Shown: positions 17,847 to 27,739, numbered from the stretch's first letter. The stretch: DNA of 64,000 bases from Pseudoalteromonas citrea (GCF_000238375.3 NZ_AHBZ03000012.1:186001-250000), one strand, 5' to 3'. Made by a program: numbers and translations. The notes: generated from the letters alone by a model not told the origin.

Positions 17847-18290
17847 TTATAGCCCTTGCTGCCAGCTTTTTAACCAAGGTTCAACGGGTTCCCAAGGTTC
17901 AAAGTATTCACCCGCATCAACATCTAAACGGGGCTTTAACACCGTGGCGTTTAACTCTTTAACTATATGCTCTATTTGTTTACCTGCCCCACAAAATGTC
18001 TCGCCATAACTTCGATCACCCAATGCGATGACCCCCACTTTTTTACCCGTCAACATCGGTGACTTACTTTGCATTTGGGAAATAAGCGGCTCTAAATTAT
18101 CTGGGATATCCCCCGCGCCAGTAGTCGAAGAAACAAATAACATATTGTCAGCTTGCTTCACATTTTTAAGTGCGCCGCTATCAAACACCTCGGCTTCATG
18201 ACCCTGCTCCACTAAAGACTTTTTAACTTCTGCGGCTAAATTATCCGCATTGCCATACATACTTCCCACAAAAATTGACACGACTGCCAT
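17847..18290 (-). CDS. Flavodoxin (YqcA/MioC type)
   Basis: A 147-residue short-chain flavodoxin that would bind FMN and carry single electrons. The phosphate-binding loop FVGSMYGNADNLA lies near residues 7-19, the second flavin loop is in SSTTGAGDIPDN, and the third in ALGDRSYGETFCGAG. Its start overlaps the truC stop by one base (TAATG), and it is the last gene of yqcC-truC-flavodoxin. E. coli has the same order with yqcA, so this is the likely orthologue; MioC is a close relative. The electron-transfer partner is unknown. Confidence 0.88.
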   Translation of the reverse strand: MAVVSIFVGSMYGNADNLAAEVKKSLVEQGHEAEVFDSGALKNVKQADNMLFVSSTTGAGDIPDNLEPLISQMQSKSPMLTGKKVGVIALGDRSYGETFCGAGKQIEHIVKELNATVLKPRLDVDAGEYFEPWEPVEPWLKSWQQGL

Positions 18291-19024
18291 TATTCATAAT
18301 CCTTCTCTTGGTTAGGCCAGCCCAGTTGCGCACAAATATCGAGCATCTGCTCACCCAACTTGGCTTTTATAGTTACGGTTTCTTGAGTATAAGGATGGAT
18401 AAATTTTAACGAACTTGCAAACAACATTAAGCGTCGATAATCAAAATGCTCAATGAAAAAATGATTCTGTTTATTATCCCCATGATTCACATCGCCGATG
18501 ATCGGGTGTGCTAAATAATTTAAATGTCGGCGTATTTGGTGTTTTCTGCCAGTCTTCGGAAAACACTCCACTAAGGAGTAACGGATCGTAGGGTACTTTC
18601 CAAAAGGAATAGGTAGACTTGCTTGATGTATACAGTTGATCTGTGTCTGAGCTTCTTGTGGCGCTTTATCCTTATCGGCCAATTTATCCGCAATTTTATC
18701 AAGCTCTTCTTTTAACGGCCTATCTACAAATGTCGAATCCGGCGCAAAGCCACGGACTAATGCCAAATACCGTTTTTCAATATTACCATCAATGAATACT
18801 TGGTTCATATCACGGGCTGCTTCAGAACTTAGCGCAAAGAGTAATACACCAGAGGTTGGCCTATCTAAACGGTGCACCGGAAACACATGCTGGCCGAGTT
18901 GGTCTCGTAGCATTTGTACTGCAAATTGCGTTTCTCTTTTATCAAGTAAGGAGCGATGCACCAGTAGCCCTGAAGGTTTGTTTATTGCGACATAGTTTTC
19001 ATCTTGATAGATTATTTCTAACAC
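18290..19024 (-). CDS. truC: tRNA pseudouridine(65) synthase TruC
   Basis: A 244-residue RluA-family pseudouridine synthase. The catalytic motif HRLDRPTSGVLLFA contains the essential aspartate near residue 54, and the late-family motif GRKHQIRRHL is present. TruC converts U65 in the T stem of tRNA-Ile1 and tRNA-Asp, which is notable because this window also carries seven tRNA-Asp genes. The assignment to TruC rather than RluA or RluC rests on length, lack of an S4 domain, and the yqcC-truC-flavodoxin operon context. It starts three bases after the yqcC stop. Confidence 0.92.
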   Translation of the reverse strand: MLEIIYQDENYVAINKPSGLLVHRSLLDKRETQFAVQMLRDQLGQHVFPVHRLDRPTSGVLLFALSSEAARDMNQVFIDGNIEKRYLALVRGFAPDSTFVDRPLKEELDKIADKLADKDKAPQEAQTQINCIHQASLPIPFGKYPTIRYSLVECFPKTGRKHQIRRHLNYLAHPIIGDVNHGDNKQNHFFIEHFDYRRLMLFASSLKFIHPYTQETVTIKAKLGEQMLDICAQLGWPNQEKDYE

Positions 19025-19027
19025 ACG

Positions 19028-19348
19028 CTACCTCCCACTCAATGTGGTATCGAGTTCCATAAGCACCTTATGCAAAGGTAAAAAACAAGTATGTTTCGAG
19101 AAATGCACTTCAGCCATTGGCGCAATAGACACCTTCGTTGGTAAAGGTAAACTCGCATCCACTAACTGCTGTAGTTTAGGAATAAATACAAACTGTAACC
19201 ACTGTTCAAATTGCAAAGTGTCACAACAAAAAGGCTCTGACGACTGCAACTTTTGCGGCTCAATTGGCGTTAACTGCCAAAGCTGGGCTTCGCTTAGCAC
19301 ATGGGTTAATCGCCTGAGTAATTCAGTAACTTGGGTATTCTTTGACAT
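19028..19348 (-). CDS. yqcC: YqcC-family protein
   Basis: A 106-residue protein of the small YqcC family, recognised by its size, the pattern LWQLTPIEPQKLQSSEPFCCDTLQF(E)QWLQFVFIP split over residues 22-54, and the gene order yqcC-truC-flavodoxin. The family is all-helical and has no established biochemical role. Co-conservation with truC suggests a link to tRNA modification, but this is inference. It is the first gene of the minus-strand operon and is divergent from the DUF3549 gene. Confidence 0.85.
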   Translation of the reverse strand: MSKNTQVTELLRRLTHVLSEAQLWQLTPIEPQKLQSSEPFCCDTLQFEQWLQFVFIPKLQQLVDASLPLPTKVSIAPMAEVHFSKHTCFLPLHKVLMELDTTLSGR

Positions 19349-19486
19349 TATTTGCTCTTATCAGAGATTCATTTTTATAAATAATGCAGTGATTATACCC
19401 AAGCTACCGAGCATTCCCCAACACAAGCTTATCAGCGCTGTAAATTGCAGGTATAATCTGGCTATATTTCCTAATTAGCATGAATT

Positions 19487-20515
19487 ATGACAGCGCAAAT
19501 CTCAACTCTTGGTGAATTACTTTCAGCCGCAGGTACCCAGTGGCGGGCTTATGATATTGGCCGCAGGATCACAAAAATCGACAAAAAACAGTTTGCGCAA
19601 ATTGAAAACACCTTAACGCCGTACCCATACCCGTTAGCTGGGCATGCATTAATAGCGATACAGTTTTGGGATAACAATGCAACGCTTGATCCTTATGTCT
19701 GGTTTTTAAAATTCCCCCTTGATGAGCAAAGCAAGCTCGTCGCAGCCAGCCGAGATCATTTCGCCAACATGGTAGTAGAAGCACTTGGTACAGAAATTAC
19801 CGGGGAACAAGCACAAGGTAAGTTAGATAATAACCCTTATGTGTTTACGCCAAACGCAAACAAACTGGCCGCTTTTAATGCCCTATTAAAACGTGAAATA
19901 AACCGTCCAGCATCACAATACTATGAATATGCCGAACTCTACTTCGCTGGCAACCTACCGGAGGATGCTTGGCAAAACTTAGCTGTACAAGGGTTGGCTG
20001 ATTTTGCTTTTCGTTTAGATCATGGTAAAAATGCCGAGCACCTAAATGCCTCATGGTCATCATTACCCATGCAGGTTAAACAACCGCTTAGCGCCATGCT
20101 TGAGCATGTGACAGGCAGCACACAGTTTAGTGAATTACTGTATAAAGACTGCATAAGCGCGCTTGAGAATAAACAATTAGACGTACTTATTTGTAATTTA
20201 AGAGCGCTGTCTGCCAGTAAAGCTCAAGGCTTATTGCTACAAGTCGTTGACCAAATTTTAGCTGATGAGATTGCCAACGAAGCTGATGTGTTGCTTACAT
20301 TAACAGGGCGCTGTTGGTCAGTATTCACTGAGCAAAGTAGGTTGTATTCCCTGCTAGATAAAGCCGCACATAACACCCAAGTTGATGGTTTATTTACAAG
20401 TATTTTTGCCGACCTAGTTGCAATTCCAAGCTTGCGCCCTCATGTTTTAAGTATTCTAAGAGCAGAAAATCGCAGCGAAACACTCTCGCGAGCAATTGGT
20501 AGGTTATTTTCGTAA
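19487..20515 (+). CDS. DUF3549-family protein
   Basis: A 342-residue soluble protein without signal peptide or membrane segment. The N-terminal stretch STLGELLSAAGTQWRAYDIG and the internal WFLKFPLDEQ are typical of the DUF3549 family found in Vibrio, Shewanella and Pseudoalteromonas next to truC. The C-terminal two thirds are helical and repeat-like. No catalytic motif is seen and the function is unknown. It is divergent from yqcC and its stop codon is directly followed by the start of the DUF3301 gene, so these two are co-translated. Confidence 0.83.
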   Translation: MTAQISTLGELLSAAGTQWRAYDIGRRITKIDKKQFAQIENTLTPYPYPLAGHALIAIQFWDNNATLDPYVWFLKFPLDEQSKLVAASRDHFANMVVEALGTEITGEQAQGKLDNNPYVFTPNANKLAAFNALLKREINRPASQYYEYAELYFAGNLPEDAWQNLAVQGLADFAFRLDHGKNAEHLNASWSSLPMQVKQPLSAMLEHVTGSTQFSELLYKDCISALENKQLDVLICNLRALSASKAQGLLLQVVDQILADEIANEADVLLTLTGRCWSVFTEQSRLYSLLDKAAHNTQVDGLFTSIFADLVAIPSLRPHVLSILRAENRSETLSRAIGRLFS

Positions 20516-20818
20516 ATGGCAACACTTTGGATTTTAATACTCACAGGCGCAGTGATTGCGTTTTTTTGGTTTAGCCGTCAATTTGCCGAATCAGCTAAAC
20601 AACATGCTGAACGTCAAGCTGAGAGGCTACAAGTACAATTATTAAGTGTTGCTTGCCAAAAGCGACGCTTGGGTATTTTGCGAAACGGTAAACCAGGTAT
20701 AAAAAGTCAATTTATGTTCGAATTTAGCTCTGATGGCGAAAGTGTATATCAGGGAGTGCTCTATTTAGAAAATAGTCACTTACTTAAGTCAGATATACCG
20801 CCTCATCGTATCGGCTAA
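20516..20818 (+). CDS. DUF3301-family small membrane protein
   Basis: A 100-residue protein with one N-terminal membrane segment (residues 3-20) and a basic, cytoplasmic C-terminal part containing the family-like block LLSVACQKRRLGILRNGKPG and QFMFEFSSDGE. It starts at the base after the DUF3549 stop. The pair is conserved next to truC in related genera, but no function is known for either gene. Confidence 0.82.
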   Translation: MATLWILILTGAVIAFFWFSRQFAESAKQHAERQAERLQVQLLSVACQKRRLGILRNGKPGIKSQFMFEFSSDGESVYQGVLYLENSHLLKSDIPPHRIG

Positions 20819-20961
20819 TTCTGTTTATATCGTTTTAAACACAAAGAAATAGAGCGAAGGGCGTGCCTTTGCTCTAGCAACACAATCCCACCTCATATAT
20901 CACTTTTAACCTGTCTTAGATGTGTTACTGTCTTTAGTTATCAAATGCTAAGGAGTAGCCA

Positions 20962-22018
20962 ATGAAGAAAATTAAAACCATTAAGCCCAAAGCATTCAGC
21001 CAAGGCGCAACCATTGCCATCGTATCGCCTTCTTGGGGTGGGCCTTCTGTATTTCCGCATATTTATCAGCAAGGTCTTAAAAACCTTAAAACAATGGGGT
21101 TTAACATCATGGATGTACCCCAGTGACACAACGCCCGATAGTGAGTTGTTTACAAACCCTGAAATGCGCGCAAACGATATCAACGAGGCATTTGCCAACC
21201 CCCTAATAGATGGCATTATTTCGACCATTGGCGGCTCGGATTCTGCACGTATATTGCGCTATTTAGATATGGACATCATCACAGCAAACCCAAAAATTTT
21301 CATGGGGTATTCTGATACGAGTGCCCTTACAACGTACTTAAATCAATATGGTTTAGTCACGTTCAATGGTCCCTCCGTTATGGCGGGGTTTGCCCAGTTG
21401 CACAGCCATAGTGCTGAATATCAACGCTATGTATCAATGCAATTGCTGTCACCGCCAGTAGAGCAAGTTTTACCAACATTTTCACATTATTATCACGGCT
21501 ACCCTGATTGGCAAAATACCTCACAATGTGGGGAACTATCAGAACCGGTAAATAATTCTGGCCCTGTTTTTGTGCAAGGTGAAGGATGTGCCACAGGTCA
21601 ACTATTTGGTGGATGTATCGAAGTACTCGAAATGCTCAAAGGCACACGCTATTGGCCAGCGCCTGAATTTTGGCATAATAAAGTGCTTTTTTTAGAAACA
21701 TCACAAGACAAGCCAAGCGTTGATTATGTAAAGTACTGGCTTAGAAACTACGGTGTGATGGGCGCACTGCAACAATTATCCGGGTTGATGATTGGCAGAC
21801 CTCGAGATTATAGTACGGCCGAGCAAGTGAGTTTAATCAACACAGTACAGAGCGTTATTAAAGATGAATTCAATTGTGCTCATTTACCCATTGTATGTAA
21901 CCTCGATTTTGGCCATACCGACCCGCAACTGTTATTACCGCTGGGTGTTACTATTAAAATTGACTGCGAGCATCAGCGTTTGTCACTATTAGAATCACCC
22001 TTTCAAGCCCCTAACTAA
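20962..22018 (+). pseudogene. S66-family LD-carboxypeptidase, interrupted by a frameshift
   Basis: The ATG at 20962, preceded by an AGGAG site, opens a frame that reads MKKIKTIKPKAFSQG then ATIAIVSPSWGG, the normal N-terminus of S66 LD-carboxypeptidases, but stops at the TGA at 21124-21126. The rest of the protein continues in the next frame to 22018 with all catalytic elements: Ser in GYSDTSALT, Glu in FLETSQDKPS and His in FGHTDPQLLLPLG. Joining the frames at the CCCC run (21118-21121) by removing one base gives a continuous, family-like sequence. The enzyme would trim the terminal D-Ala from cytoplasmic murein tetrapeptides or hydrolyse peptide antibiotics (MccF-like). It may be a real mutation, a sequencing error, or less likely recoding. 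An internal ATG at 21014 in the second frame would lack the N-terminal strand. Confidence 0.82.
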
Positions 22019-22053
22019 AGTGGGGGCTGTGCGCAATCCAATACAAAGTCGAT

Positions 22054-24756
22054 TTAATTCGCATACTTTGCAAGTACCCGCTCCAAGTCACTTTGTTGAT
22101 AGGGCTTATGAATAAAATCTTCAATACCTAATAGCGCAGCTTGTTGTTTTTCTTCTTTGCCTACACTCGCACTCAGGATCACGATTGAAATATGCTTGAG
22201 ATTCTCATCATTCTTTATATGTTTAGAGGCAGTGAAGCCATCCATGACCGGCATTTGTAGGTCCATTAAAATTAAATCTGGCTTTTGTAGTTTTAAATAA
22301 TTTAGCGCCTGTTGCCCATCATTAGCAAAATCACACCCAAGCCCTAAATTTCGTAAATGCTTTTGCACCACAATTTGGTTGATCTTATTGTCTTCAACAA
22401 CCAGTACTTTCATATTTTCATAGTCGTAAACTTGCTGTACGACCTCAGCCTCATGATGCGCTAATGCTGCTTGTAACTCTGTCACCCCCTTGAGTTTTAA
22501 TACAACGGTAAACTCACTCCCAACACCTTCTTGGCTCTCAACCGTTATTTCACCCTGCATTAATCGACAAAGCTGCTTTACAATAGAGAGTCCCAGACCC
22601 GTACCGCCATACTTTCGTGTGGTTGAGCTTTGTGCTTGTGCAAATGCATTAAACAACCGCTGTTGGTCCTCAGCTTTAATACCAATACCAGTATCAATGA
22701 CCTTAATCGTTAGCACCTTATACCCATCGTCTTGTTCAATACACTTACAATCGATCTGAATGCTGCCTTTGGGTGTAAATTTAAGTGCGTTATTGAGTAA
22801 GTTAATTAATATTTGCTTAAAACGAAGCTCATCACCTTCAACACGCGCCGTATACTGTTCGTCATGCGTAAATTCTATTTTAATCGATTTCTCAGCAGCT
22901 AAATGTGAAAGCATTCCAATCACGGAACTCGTCACTTCTTCGGGCTTGAAGACTTTTGAGTCAAGGTCTAATTGCCCTGCCTGCATTTTAGAAAAATCAA
23001 GCACGTCATTGACGGTACTTAACAATATTGCTGATGCGTCGCTGATCCGTGCTAAATAATCTAGCGCAACTTGGTCTTCCGTTTCTTTAGTAGCCAACTC
23101 AGTAAACCCGACAATGGCATTTAACGGCGTGCGATACTCATGACTGACATTGGCCAAAAACAGGTTTTTTGCATCGTTTGCTAATATCAGTTCACTGTTT
23201 TTTTCAGTTAACTCTTGAGTACTGGCCTTAACTTTTTTTTCTAAGCTGGCATTAAAGGAGACAATAAAAAAGACAAACATCACGCAGATAACGCCTAATA
23301 GGCACCCGACAAGCACAATGATAAAGTCGACCCAATTAATTAAGCTAACCGCAAAGCTATCAGTGCTCGAAAATTTAATGACCCCCTGTTTATCAAACAA
23401 AGCGAATTTAACGTGATGGGTAATAAAGTGTTCATCAATATAATACGGATGGGTAAATACATTTCCCTCACCAAAGCTAATTTGATACGTAAATACAGCT
23501 TCTTCATTTGATGTATACATAGGATCAAGTAATAACTTTAACTCAAGCACGACTTCCACAAGCCCAAGTAAAGAATCTAGATTCGCCGCCTGCCCCTTTT
23601 TAAAAATCGGATAATAAACCACAACGCCATCTTTTTTGTCTTGCTGTTGTACTAGCGCAAAAATATCTGTCACTGCAAAATCTTGACTCGCGATCGCCTG
23701 CTTAATGCTCTTTCCTGCGATGGGGTGAGTAGACACATCAAGCCCAATTACTGACTGGTTGTCTTGTAATGGCGAAGTAAAATAAATGGGTAAATAGTAG
23801 GGCTGGTTCGGTGCAGCTTGAAACCCTGTTGACGTTAACTGTTTAATCCCCTTGTTATCTGAGTAGAGCGTTTTCATACTAGATTCAAACTGTGGCCTAC
23901 CCTGCTCGGTCACTAAAGGTATCCAACCAATAGCACGTACCTTAACGGAGGTATTTTGAATAATAGAGGTAAATGCACTAAATTCTTGTTGGTTCACTTG
24001 CTCACTAGCCTGAAAGTACGCTTCAAGTGCTTTTAAATACAACTTAATCGTTGATTGCGTACTGTTGATTTGCTCAACAAATGAGGCCGTCCCATTTACA
24101 AATTGCTGTTTTTGATCTCGCTCATAATCATGATTAGAGACATAGTACACAAAACAAATAAGTGAAAAGCTCAACAAGCTAGTAATAATTGCAGCAGCTG
24201 CTTTACGAGCTTTTTTAACGAATATATTCGGATATAAAAATAAAAAAACCGGCGTTAATAATACAATACTTAATGAGTCCCCCACCCATTTTGTCACCCC
24301 AATATACAGTAATGTTTGTTGTGGAAGGACCAAGAAATAGCTCAAAATACAATACATCAGTGTACTTGTTACGAATGTGGCAACAGGCCCTGTAAGTAGT
24401 AAGAATTTAATGATTTCATAAGGCACTGAGATGCGAATAGGCACTTGAGAAAACAGTAAAACTAACCTGCGACTGACAACAAGTTGCACAGTACTCAACA
24501 AGGCGAGAGCATAAGCGGCTTCTACTGGTAAACTTGTGATTAACGGGTCTTGCGAAAGTGAAAAAAGCAAAGAGATGAAAACCCCAACCAAAATTGGCCA
24601 GCCTTTTAACAAATACAACCCAAGAGCGATCCCCGCCGCAGGCCAGATCACACTCGCATATCCAAACGGGACTAAAAACTGACTACCAAATTTGACAAGC
24701 AAAAAGTGTGTAACACACGCAAAAAAAACAACAGCTAGCTTATTCAAGTTACCCAC
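22054..24756 (-). CDS. Hybrid sensor histidine kinase: MASE1-CHASE-HisKA-HATPase-REC
   Basis: A 900-residue hybrid kinase. A MASE1-like integral membrane domain with about eight segments occupies residues 1-210, a periplasmic CHASE-like ligand domain about 220-440, and a last membrane segment about 475-500. The phosphoaccepting histidine is in ANVSHEYRTPLNAI near 540, the N, G1, F and G2 boxes of the ATPase follow (LLNNALKF, DTGIGI, GGTGLGLSI), and a receiver domain fills about 785-895 with the phosphorylatable aspartate in LMDLQMPVMDGF. No HPt domain is present, so phosphotransfer must go to a separate protein. It is monocistronic and convergent with the S66 gene. Confidence 0.92.
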   Translation of the reverse strand: MGNLNKLAVVFFACVTHFLLVKFGSQFLVPFGYASVIWPAAGIALGLYLLKGWPILVGVFISLLFSLSQDPLITSLPVEAAYALALLSTVQLVVSRRLVLLFSQVPIRISVPYEIIKFLLLTGPVATFVTSTLMYCILSYFLVLPQQTLLYIGVTKWVGDSLSIVLLTPVFLFLYPNIFVKKARKAAAAIITSLLSFSLICFVYYVSNHDYERDQKQQFVNGTASFVEQINSTQSTIKLYLKALEAYFQASEQVNQQEFSAFTSIIQNTSVKVRAIGWIPLVTEQGRPQFESSMKTLYSDNKGIKQLTSTGFQAAPNQPYYLPIYFTSPLQDNQSVIGLDVSTHPIAGKSIKQAIASQDFAVTDIFALVQQQDKKDGVVVYYPIFKKGQAANLDSLLGLVEVVLELKLLLDPMYTSNEEAVFTYQISFGEGNVFTHPYYIDEHFITHHVKFALFDKQGVIKFSSTDSFAVSLINWVDFIIVLVGCLLGVICVMFVFFIVSFNASLEKKVKASTQELTEKNSELILANDAKNLFLANVSHEYRTPLNAIVGFTELATKETEDQVALDYLARISDASAILLSTVNDVLDFSKMQAGQLDLDSKVFKPEEVTSSVIGMLSHLAAEKSIKIEFTHDEQYTARVEGDELRFKQILINLLNNALKFTPKGSIQIDCKCIEQDDGYKVLTIKVIDTGIGIKAEDQQRLFNAFAQAQSSTTRKYGGTGLGLSIVKQLCRLMQGEITVESQEGVGSEFTVVLKLKGVTELQAALAHHEAEVVQQVYDYENMKVLVVEDNKINQIVVQKHLRNLGLGCDFANDGQQALNYLKLQKPDLILMDLQMPVMDGFTASKHIKNDENLKHISIVILSASVGKEEKQQAALLGIEDFIHKPYQQSDLERVLAKYAN

Positions 24757-24900
24757 CCTATTCCATAGACGCTGACAAAATTACACCATGAATATATGTA
24801 TAAATAATGTAGTTGACCCCAATTTAGACCCAGCTATCGCTCATCAAAGTATAGTGTAAATTCTGTCTAGCCTCCTGTTGAAACATTGCAAAGGTTCAGG

Positions 24901-25917
24901 TTACTCGTGTTTGACTGACGCTGTCTCTGTCGCATGGTAAAAGTTAGCCCGTTGAAGGCTGTGGATATCATTAAAACGTACACCATGACGTTTCATAACC
25001 GGCAATATCCGCCGACTAATTAATTGGCGGATATAAAAAGGTTGATTGGGTAAAAAGTGATGTATGGTGTGTGTGTACCCAAAATTAAAGCAAAATAACT
25101 GAAACGGTGCAAATACCCAATGGGTAAGCACTTGGGTTTGCTGTAATAAATTACGCACGCCTCCGTAATAATGCATAGAGGAGGTGACAAAGTTCAAGCT
25201 TGAAGAGCGAATAATATTTGGCGCTATTAAGATCACCATTAAAAAATCGACCCACACCATCCCCTGAATTAGCCATGTAGGGTAAGTAACTGTGCCTTGT
25301 TGCAGCCAATCAAAGCCATGGAAAAGAATAAATCCATATAAGATACCAAAATACGCAGTAGTAATTGGAAAACCAGCATTGAAAACGGTAAAAAACCCAA
25401 AGCCATCTACTTCTCGTTGAAGTTGCTTTCGAGAGATGATTAACCCTAATAAACCGTCAACAATTGCGATAAACCTAAATACGGGGTTTTTTGCTCCATT
25501 TCCAACCAAGCGCTCCTCTAAATCTTGTTCAGTTCCCGAGACTTTATGATGATGTAAATGAATCGTTCGTCGATACCAAGGGTTCACCGTATTTGGTCGC
25601 ATTAACCACACTATCAACATCATCGCGTTATGGATCAGGGGATGGCGTTTAAAATACAGTTTGTGGATCAAGTCATGTTCGACCTCATGGGCGATAGATG
25701 TCAAAAGCGCGATGGTAAATATGCTCAACCAAGCAGGTAAATACGATATATAATACAACCACGCTACACCTAGCATACCTGACAGAGACACTAGTAAAAA
25801 CAACGCTCCAAGTATATTTTGATAAGCCAAAATCGAAAATTGTGACCGTACTCGCTGCTCTTCGGTTTTAATTGTTTGCACAATAGCTTGAATGTGCTGA
25901 TTAGGTGACGTATCCAT
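24901..25917 (-). CDS. Membrane fatty acid desaturase
   Basis: A 338-residue integral membrane di-iron enzyme with the three histidine clusters of the family: HEVEHDLIH (about residue 77), HLHHHKV (about 120) and HTIHHFLP (about 280), separated by hydrophobic segments that fit four membrane passes. It would introduce a double bond or hydroxyl into an acyl chain; the exact substrate cannot be read from the sequence and a sterol or alkane hydroxylase-like relative is also possible. It stands alone, and cold-regulation, common for desaturases in marine bacteria, is only a guess. Confidence 0.85.
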   Translation of the reverse strand: MDTSPNQHIQAIVQTIKTEEQRVRSQFSILAYQNILGALFLLVSLSGMLGVAWLYYISYLPAWLSIFTIALLTSIAHEVEHDLIHKLYFKRHPLIHNAMMLIVWLMRPNTVNPWYRRTIHLHHHKVSGTEQDLEERLVGNGAKNPVFRFIAIVDGLLGLIISRKQLQREVDGFGFFTVFNAGFPITTAYFGILYGFILFHGFDWLQQGTVTYPTWLIQGMVWVDFLMVILIAPNIIRSSSLNFVTSSMHYYGGVRNLLQQTQVLTHWVFAPFQLFCFNFGYTHTIHHFLPNQPFYIRQLISRRILPVMKRHGVRFNDIHSLQRANFYHATETASVKHE

Positions 25918-26285
25918 AGCTCAAATTTAATAGGGCTGATGAACTTGATAATAACCTAACAACTTACTAAATCAATCGGCTAATGGCCTGTTATTCATAT
26001 TAATTATGCACTTAAAGTATGAACCTATCTTGATAACCTCAGCTCTGGATAAGCGAATTTGCCCAATAAAGCTATTTTTCTCACTCTCGGCGTTGCTTTC
26101 ATTTGTAATAGCCCGCTATAACTGCACAAAAGCGCCTTGATATTGAGCAAAATATCATCATTGGATTGTACGTAAGTTTGTTTTCAAAACATTTTCTATT
26201 CCAAAACCCTTATCCAAACCTGAGGTTAGAAAACAACAGTATTAACTTCCATTGTTAATACTGTTGACATGACCCAAACACACCA
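25918..26285. other. Intergenic region with terminator hairpin
   Basis: About 370 bases without a credible gene. The left part is AT-rich and should hold the promoter of the desaturase gene on the minus strand. The right end holds a 13-bp perfect hairpin (see 26234-26266). Nothing else was recognised. Confidence 0.6.
26234..26266 (-). terminator. Terminator of the GST-racemase operon
   Basis: A perfect 13-bp inverted repeat (CAACAGTATTAAC / GTTAATACTGTTG) with a 7-base loop lies 20 bases beyond the racemase stop. On the minus strand it is followed by TGTTTTC, a weak T run. Its AT content makes it a modest terminator. Confidence 0.65.
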
Positions 26286-26975
26286 TCAACTTAAAGCAAA
26301 CTCTACCGCGGCATTAGCATGAATTTCAGCCGTATCGAACAAGGGAATATCTGTATCTTGCTGAGAGATTAATAACCCTATTTCAGTGCAGCCTAACACC
26401 ACGCCTTGTACCCCCTGATGTTGTAACGAGTTAATGATATCAAGATACTGTCGTTTAGAATCATCCCTAATATCACCCAAGCATAACTGTTGATAAATAA
26501 TATCGTGAATTACTTTCTGCTCTGCATTGGTAGGTACCAAGACATCAACACCTCGCTGCTCTAGCCTTGATGTATAAAAAGTCTCGCTCATCGTGAACCT
26601 TGTGCCAAGCAAAGCCACTTTGGTCACGCCTTTAGCAATAAGTACCTGCGCTGTCGCATCTGCGATATGTATTAAAGGCAAAGACACCGCCGCAGCAATA
26701 TCATCTGCTACTTTATGCATGGTATTAGTGCATATCATAATACACTGTGCTCCAGCGGCTTCTAAACTGCGTGCTGAGCCTTTTAATAAGTCAGCACTTA
26801 ACTGCCAATCACCAGCTTGTTGCATCGCTTCTACCTCTGCAAAATCAACACTGTTCAACACAATTTTCGCACTGTGTAAGCCGCCTAAACGCGCTTTAAT
26901 CCCCTGATTAATTATTCGATAATAGCTGGCCGTAGACTCCCAACTCATGCCGCCAATTAAGCCTATTGTTTTCAT
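26286..26975 (-). CDS. Aspartate/glutamate racemase family protein
   Basis: A 229-residue protein of the Asp/Glu/hydantoin racemase superfamily, which interconverts L and D amino acids without a cofactor. The N-terminal MKTIGLIGGMSWESTASYY and the two catalytic cysteines in MICTNTMHK (about residue 82) and VLGCTEIGLL (about 193) are all present, as in YgeA-like racemases. The chosen start at 26975 follows the GST stop codon by one base; an upstream in-frame start would overlap GST by 41 bases and adds a non-family leader. It forms an operon with GST. Confidence 0.9.
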   Translation of the reverse strand: MKTIGLIGGMSWESTASYYRIINQGIKARLGGLHSAKIVLNSVDFAEVEAMQQAGDWQLSADLLKGSARSLEAAGAQCIMICTNTMHKVADDIAAAVSLPLIHIADATAQVLIAKGVTKVALLGTRFTMSETFYTSRLEQRGVDVLVPTNAEQKVIHDIIYQQLCLGDIRDDSKRQYLDIINSLQHQGVQGVVLGCTEIGLLISQQDTDIPLFDTAEIHANAAVEFALS

Positions 26976-26976
26976 A

Positions 26977-27636
26977 TTATGACTCCCGTTCTTGGCCCGC
27001 TTCATCAATCGCAACAATGTCCGTTTCTTTTAGTGCATCAGCTATCCAACATTGTAAATCAGAACAATTTAACACTGTTTTCATATAGCGTGATGCATCT
27101 TGATTTAAAGTAATGCCATAGGTTTTAAAGCGTAAAGCCACTGGCGCAAACATGGCATCAACGATTGACCACTGCCCAAATAACCATTCTCCTTGCTGAG
27201 TATATGTTTGAACTTGCTCACTCCATATTTGCTCTATCCGAGCAATGTCTTTTTTAGCTTGTTCGCTTAACTCAACATACCGTGTTGCACGAATATTCAT
27301 CGGCATCTCATTGCGAACGCCATTAAAGCCTGAGTGCATTTCGCACGCCAATGCACGCGCTTTTGCTCGCATCAACTGTTCAGATGGCCAGCCAGTACCC
27401 GACATGTAAGCTTCGTTGATATATTCACAAATTGCCAGCGAATCCCATACCGCGATATCATTATCAATTAACGTGGGTACTTTTAAAGCTGGAGTCACAC
27501 TCTCAAGGCGCTTATAAAACTCAGGCGTATCTAAAATAAGCTTTACCTCGCTAAAGTTAACCCCTGATTTAGCAAGCATTAACCATGCTCGCAATGACCA
27601 TGATGAATAATTTTTGTTCCCTATAAATAGCTGCAT
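26977..27636 (-). CDS. Glutathione S-transferase family protein
   Basis: A 219-residue protein with an N-terminal thioredoxin-like domain (MQLFIGNKNYSSWSLRAW, with the catalytic-loop serines; KVPTLIDND; and the glutathione-binding DSLAICEYI) and an all-helical C-terminal domain. The YSSWSLR loop resembles the maleylacetoacetate isomerase/Zeta-like bacterial GST group. It is first in a two-gene operon with an amino acid racemase, and is divergent from a LysR gene whose product may regulate it. The physiological substrate is unknown. Confidence 0.9.
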   Translation of the reverse strand: MQLFIGNKNYSSWSLRAWLMLAKSGVNFSEVKLILDTPEFYKRLESVTPALKVPTLIDNDIAVWDSLAICEYINEAYMSGTGWPSEQLMRAKARALACEMHSGFNGVRNEMPMNIRATRYVELSEQAKKDIARIEQIWSEQVQTYTQQGEWLFGQWSIVDAMFAPVALRFKTYGITLNQDASRYMKTVLNCSDLQCWIADALKETDIVAIDEAGQERES

Positions 27637-27712
27637 AGCCTGACCTTACCTTATTTAAGTGACTATTAACTTAACCACTATTTTTGATACTGACTAACGG
27701 ATTATTTTGATA

Positions 27713-27739
27713 TAACCTATCAACATATCTGATAGGTTA
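27713..27739. promoter_or_regulatory. Perfect inverted repeat, likely LysR operator
   Basis: TAACCTATCA and TGATAGGTTA form a perfect 10-bp inverted repeat with a 7-base spacer, ending nine bases before the LysR start codon and within the gap to the divergent GST gene. LysR regulators bind such dyads next to their own genes, which would give autoregulation and control of the GST operon. Confidence 0.6.
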
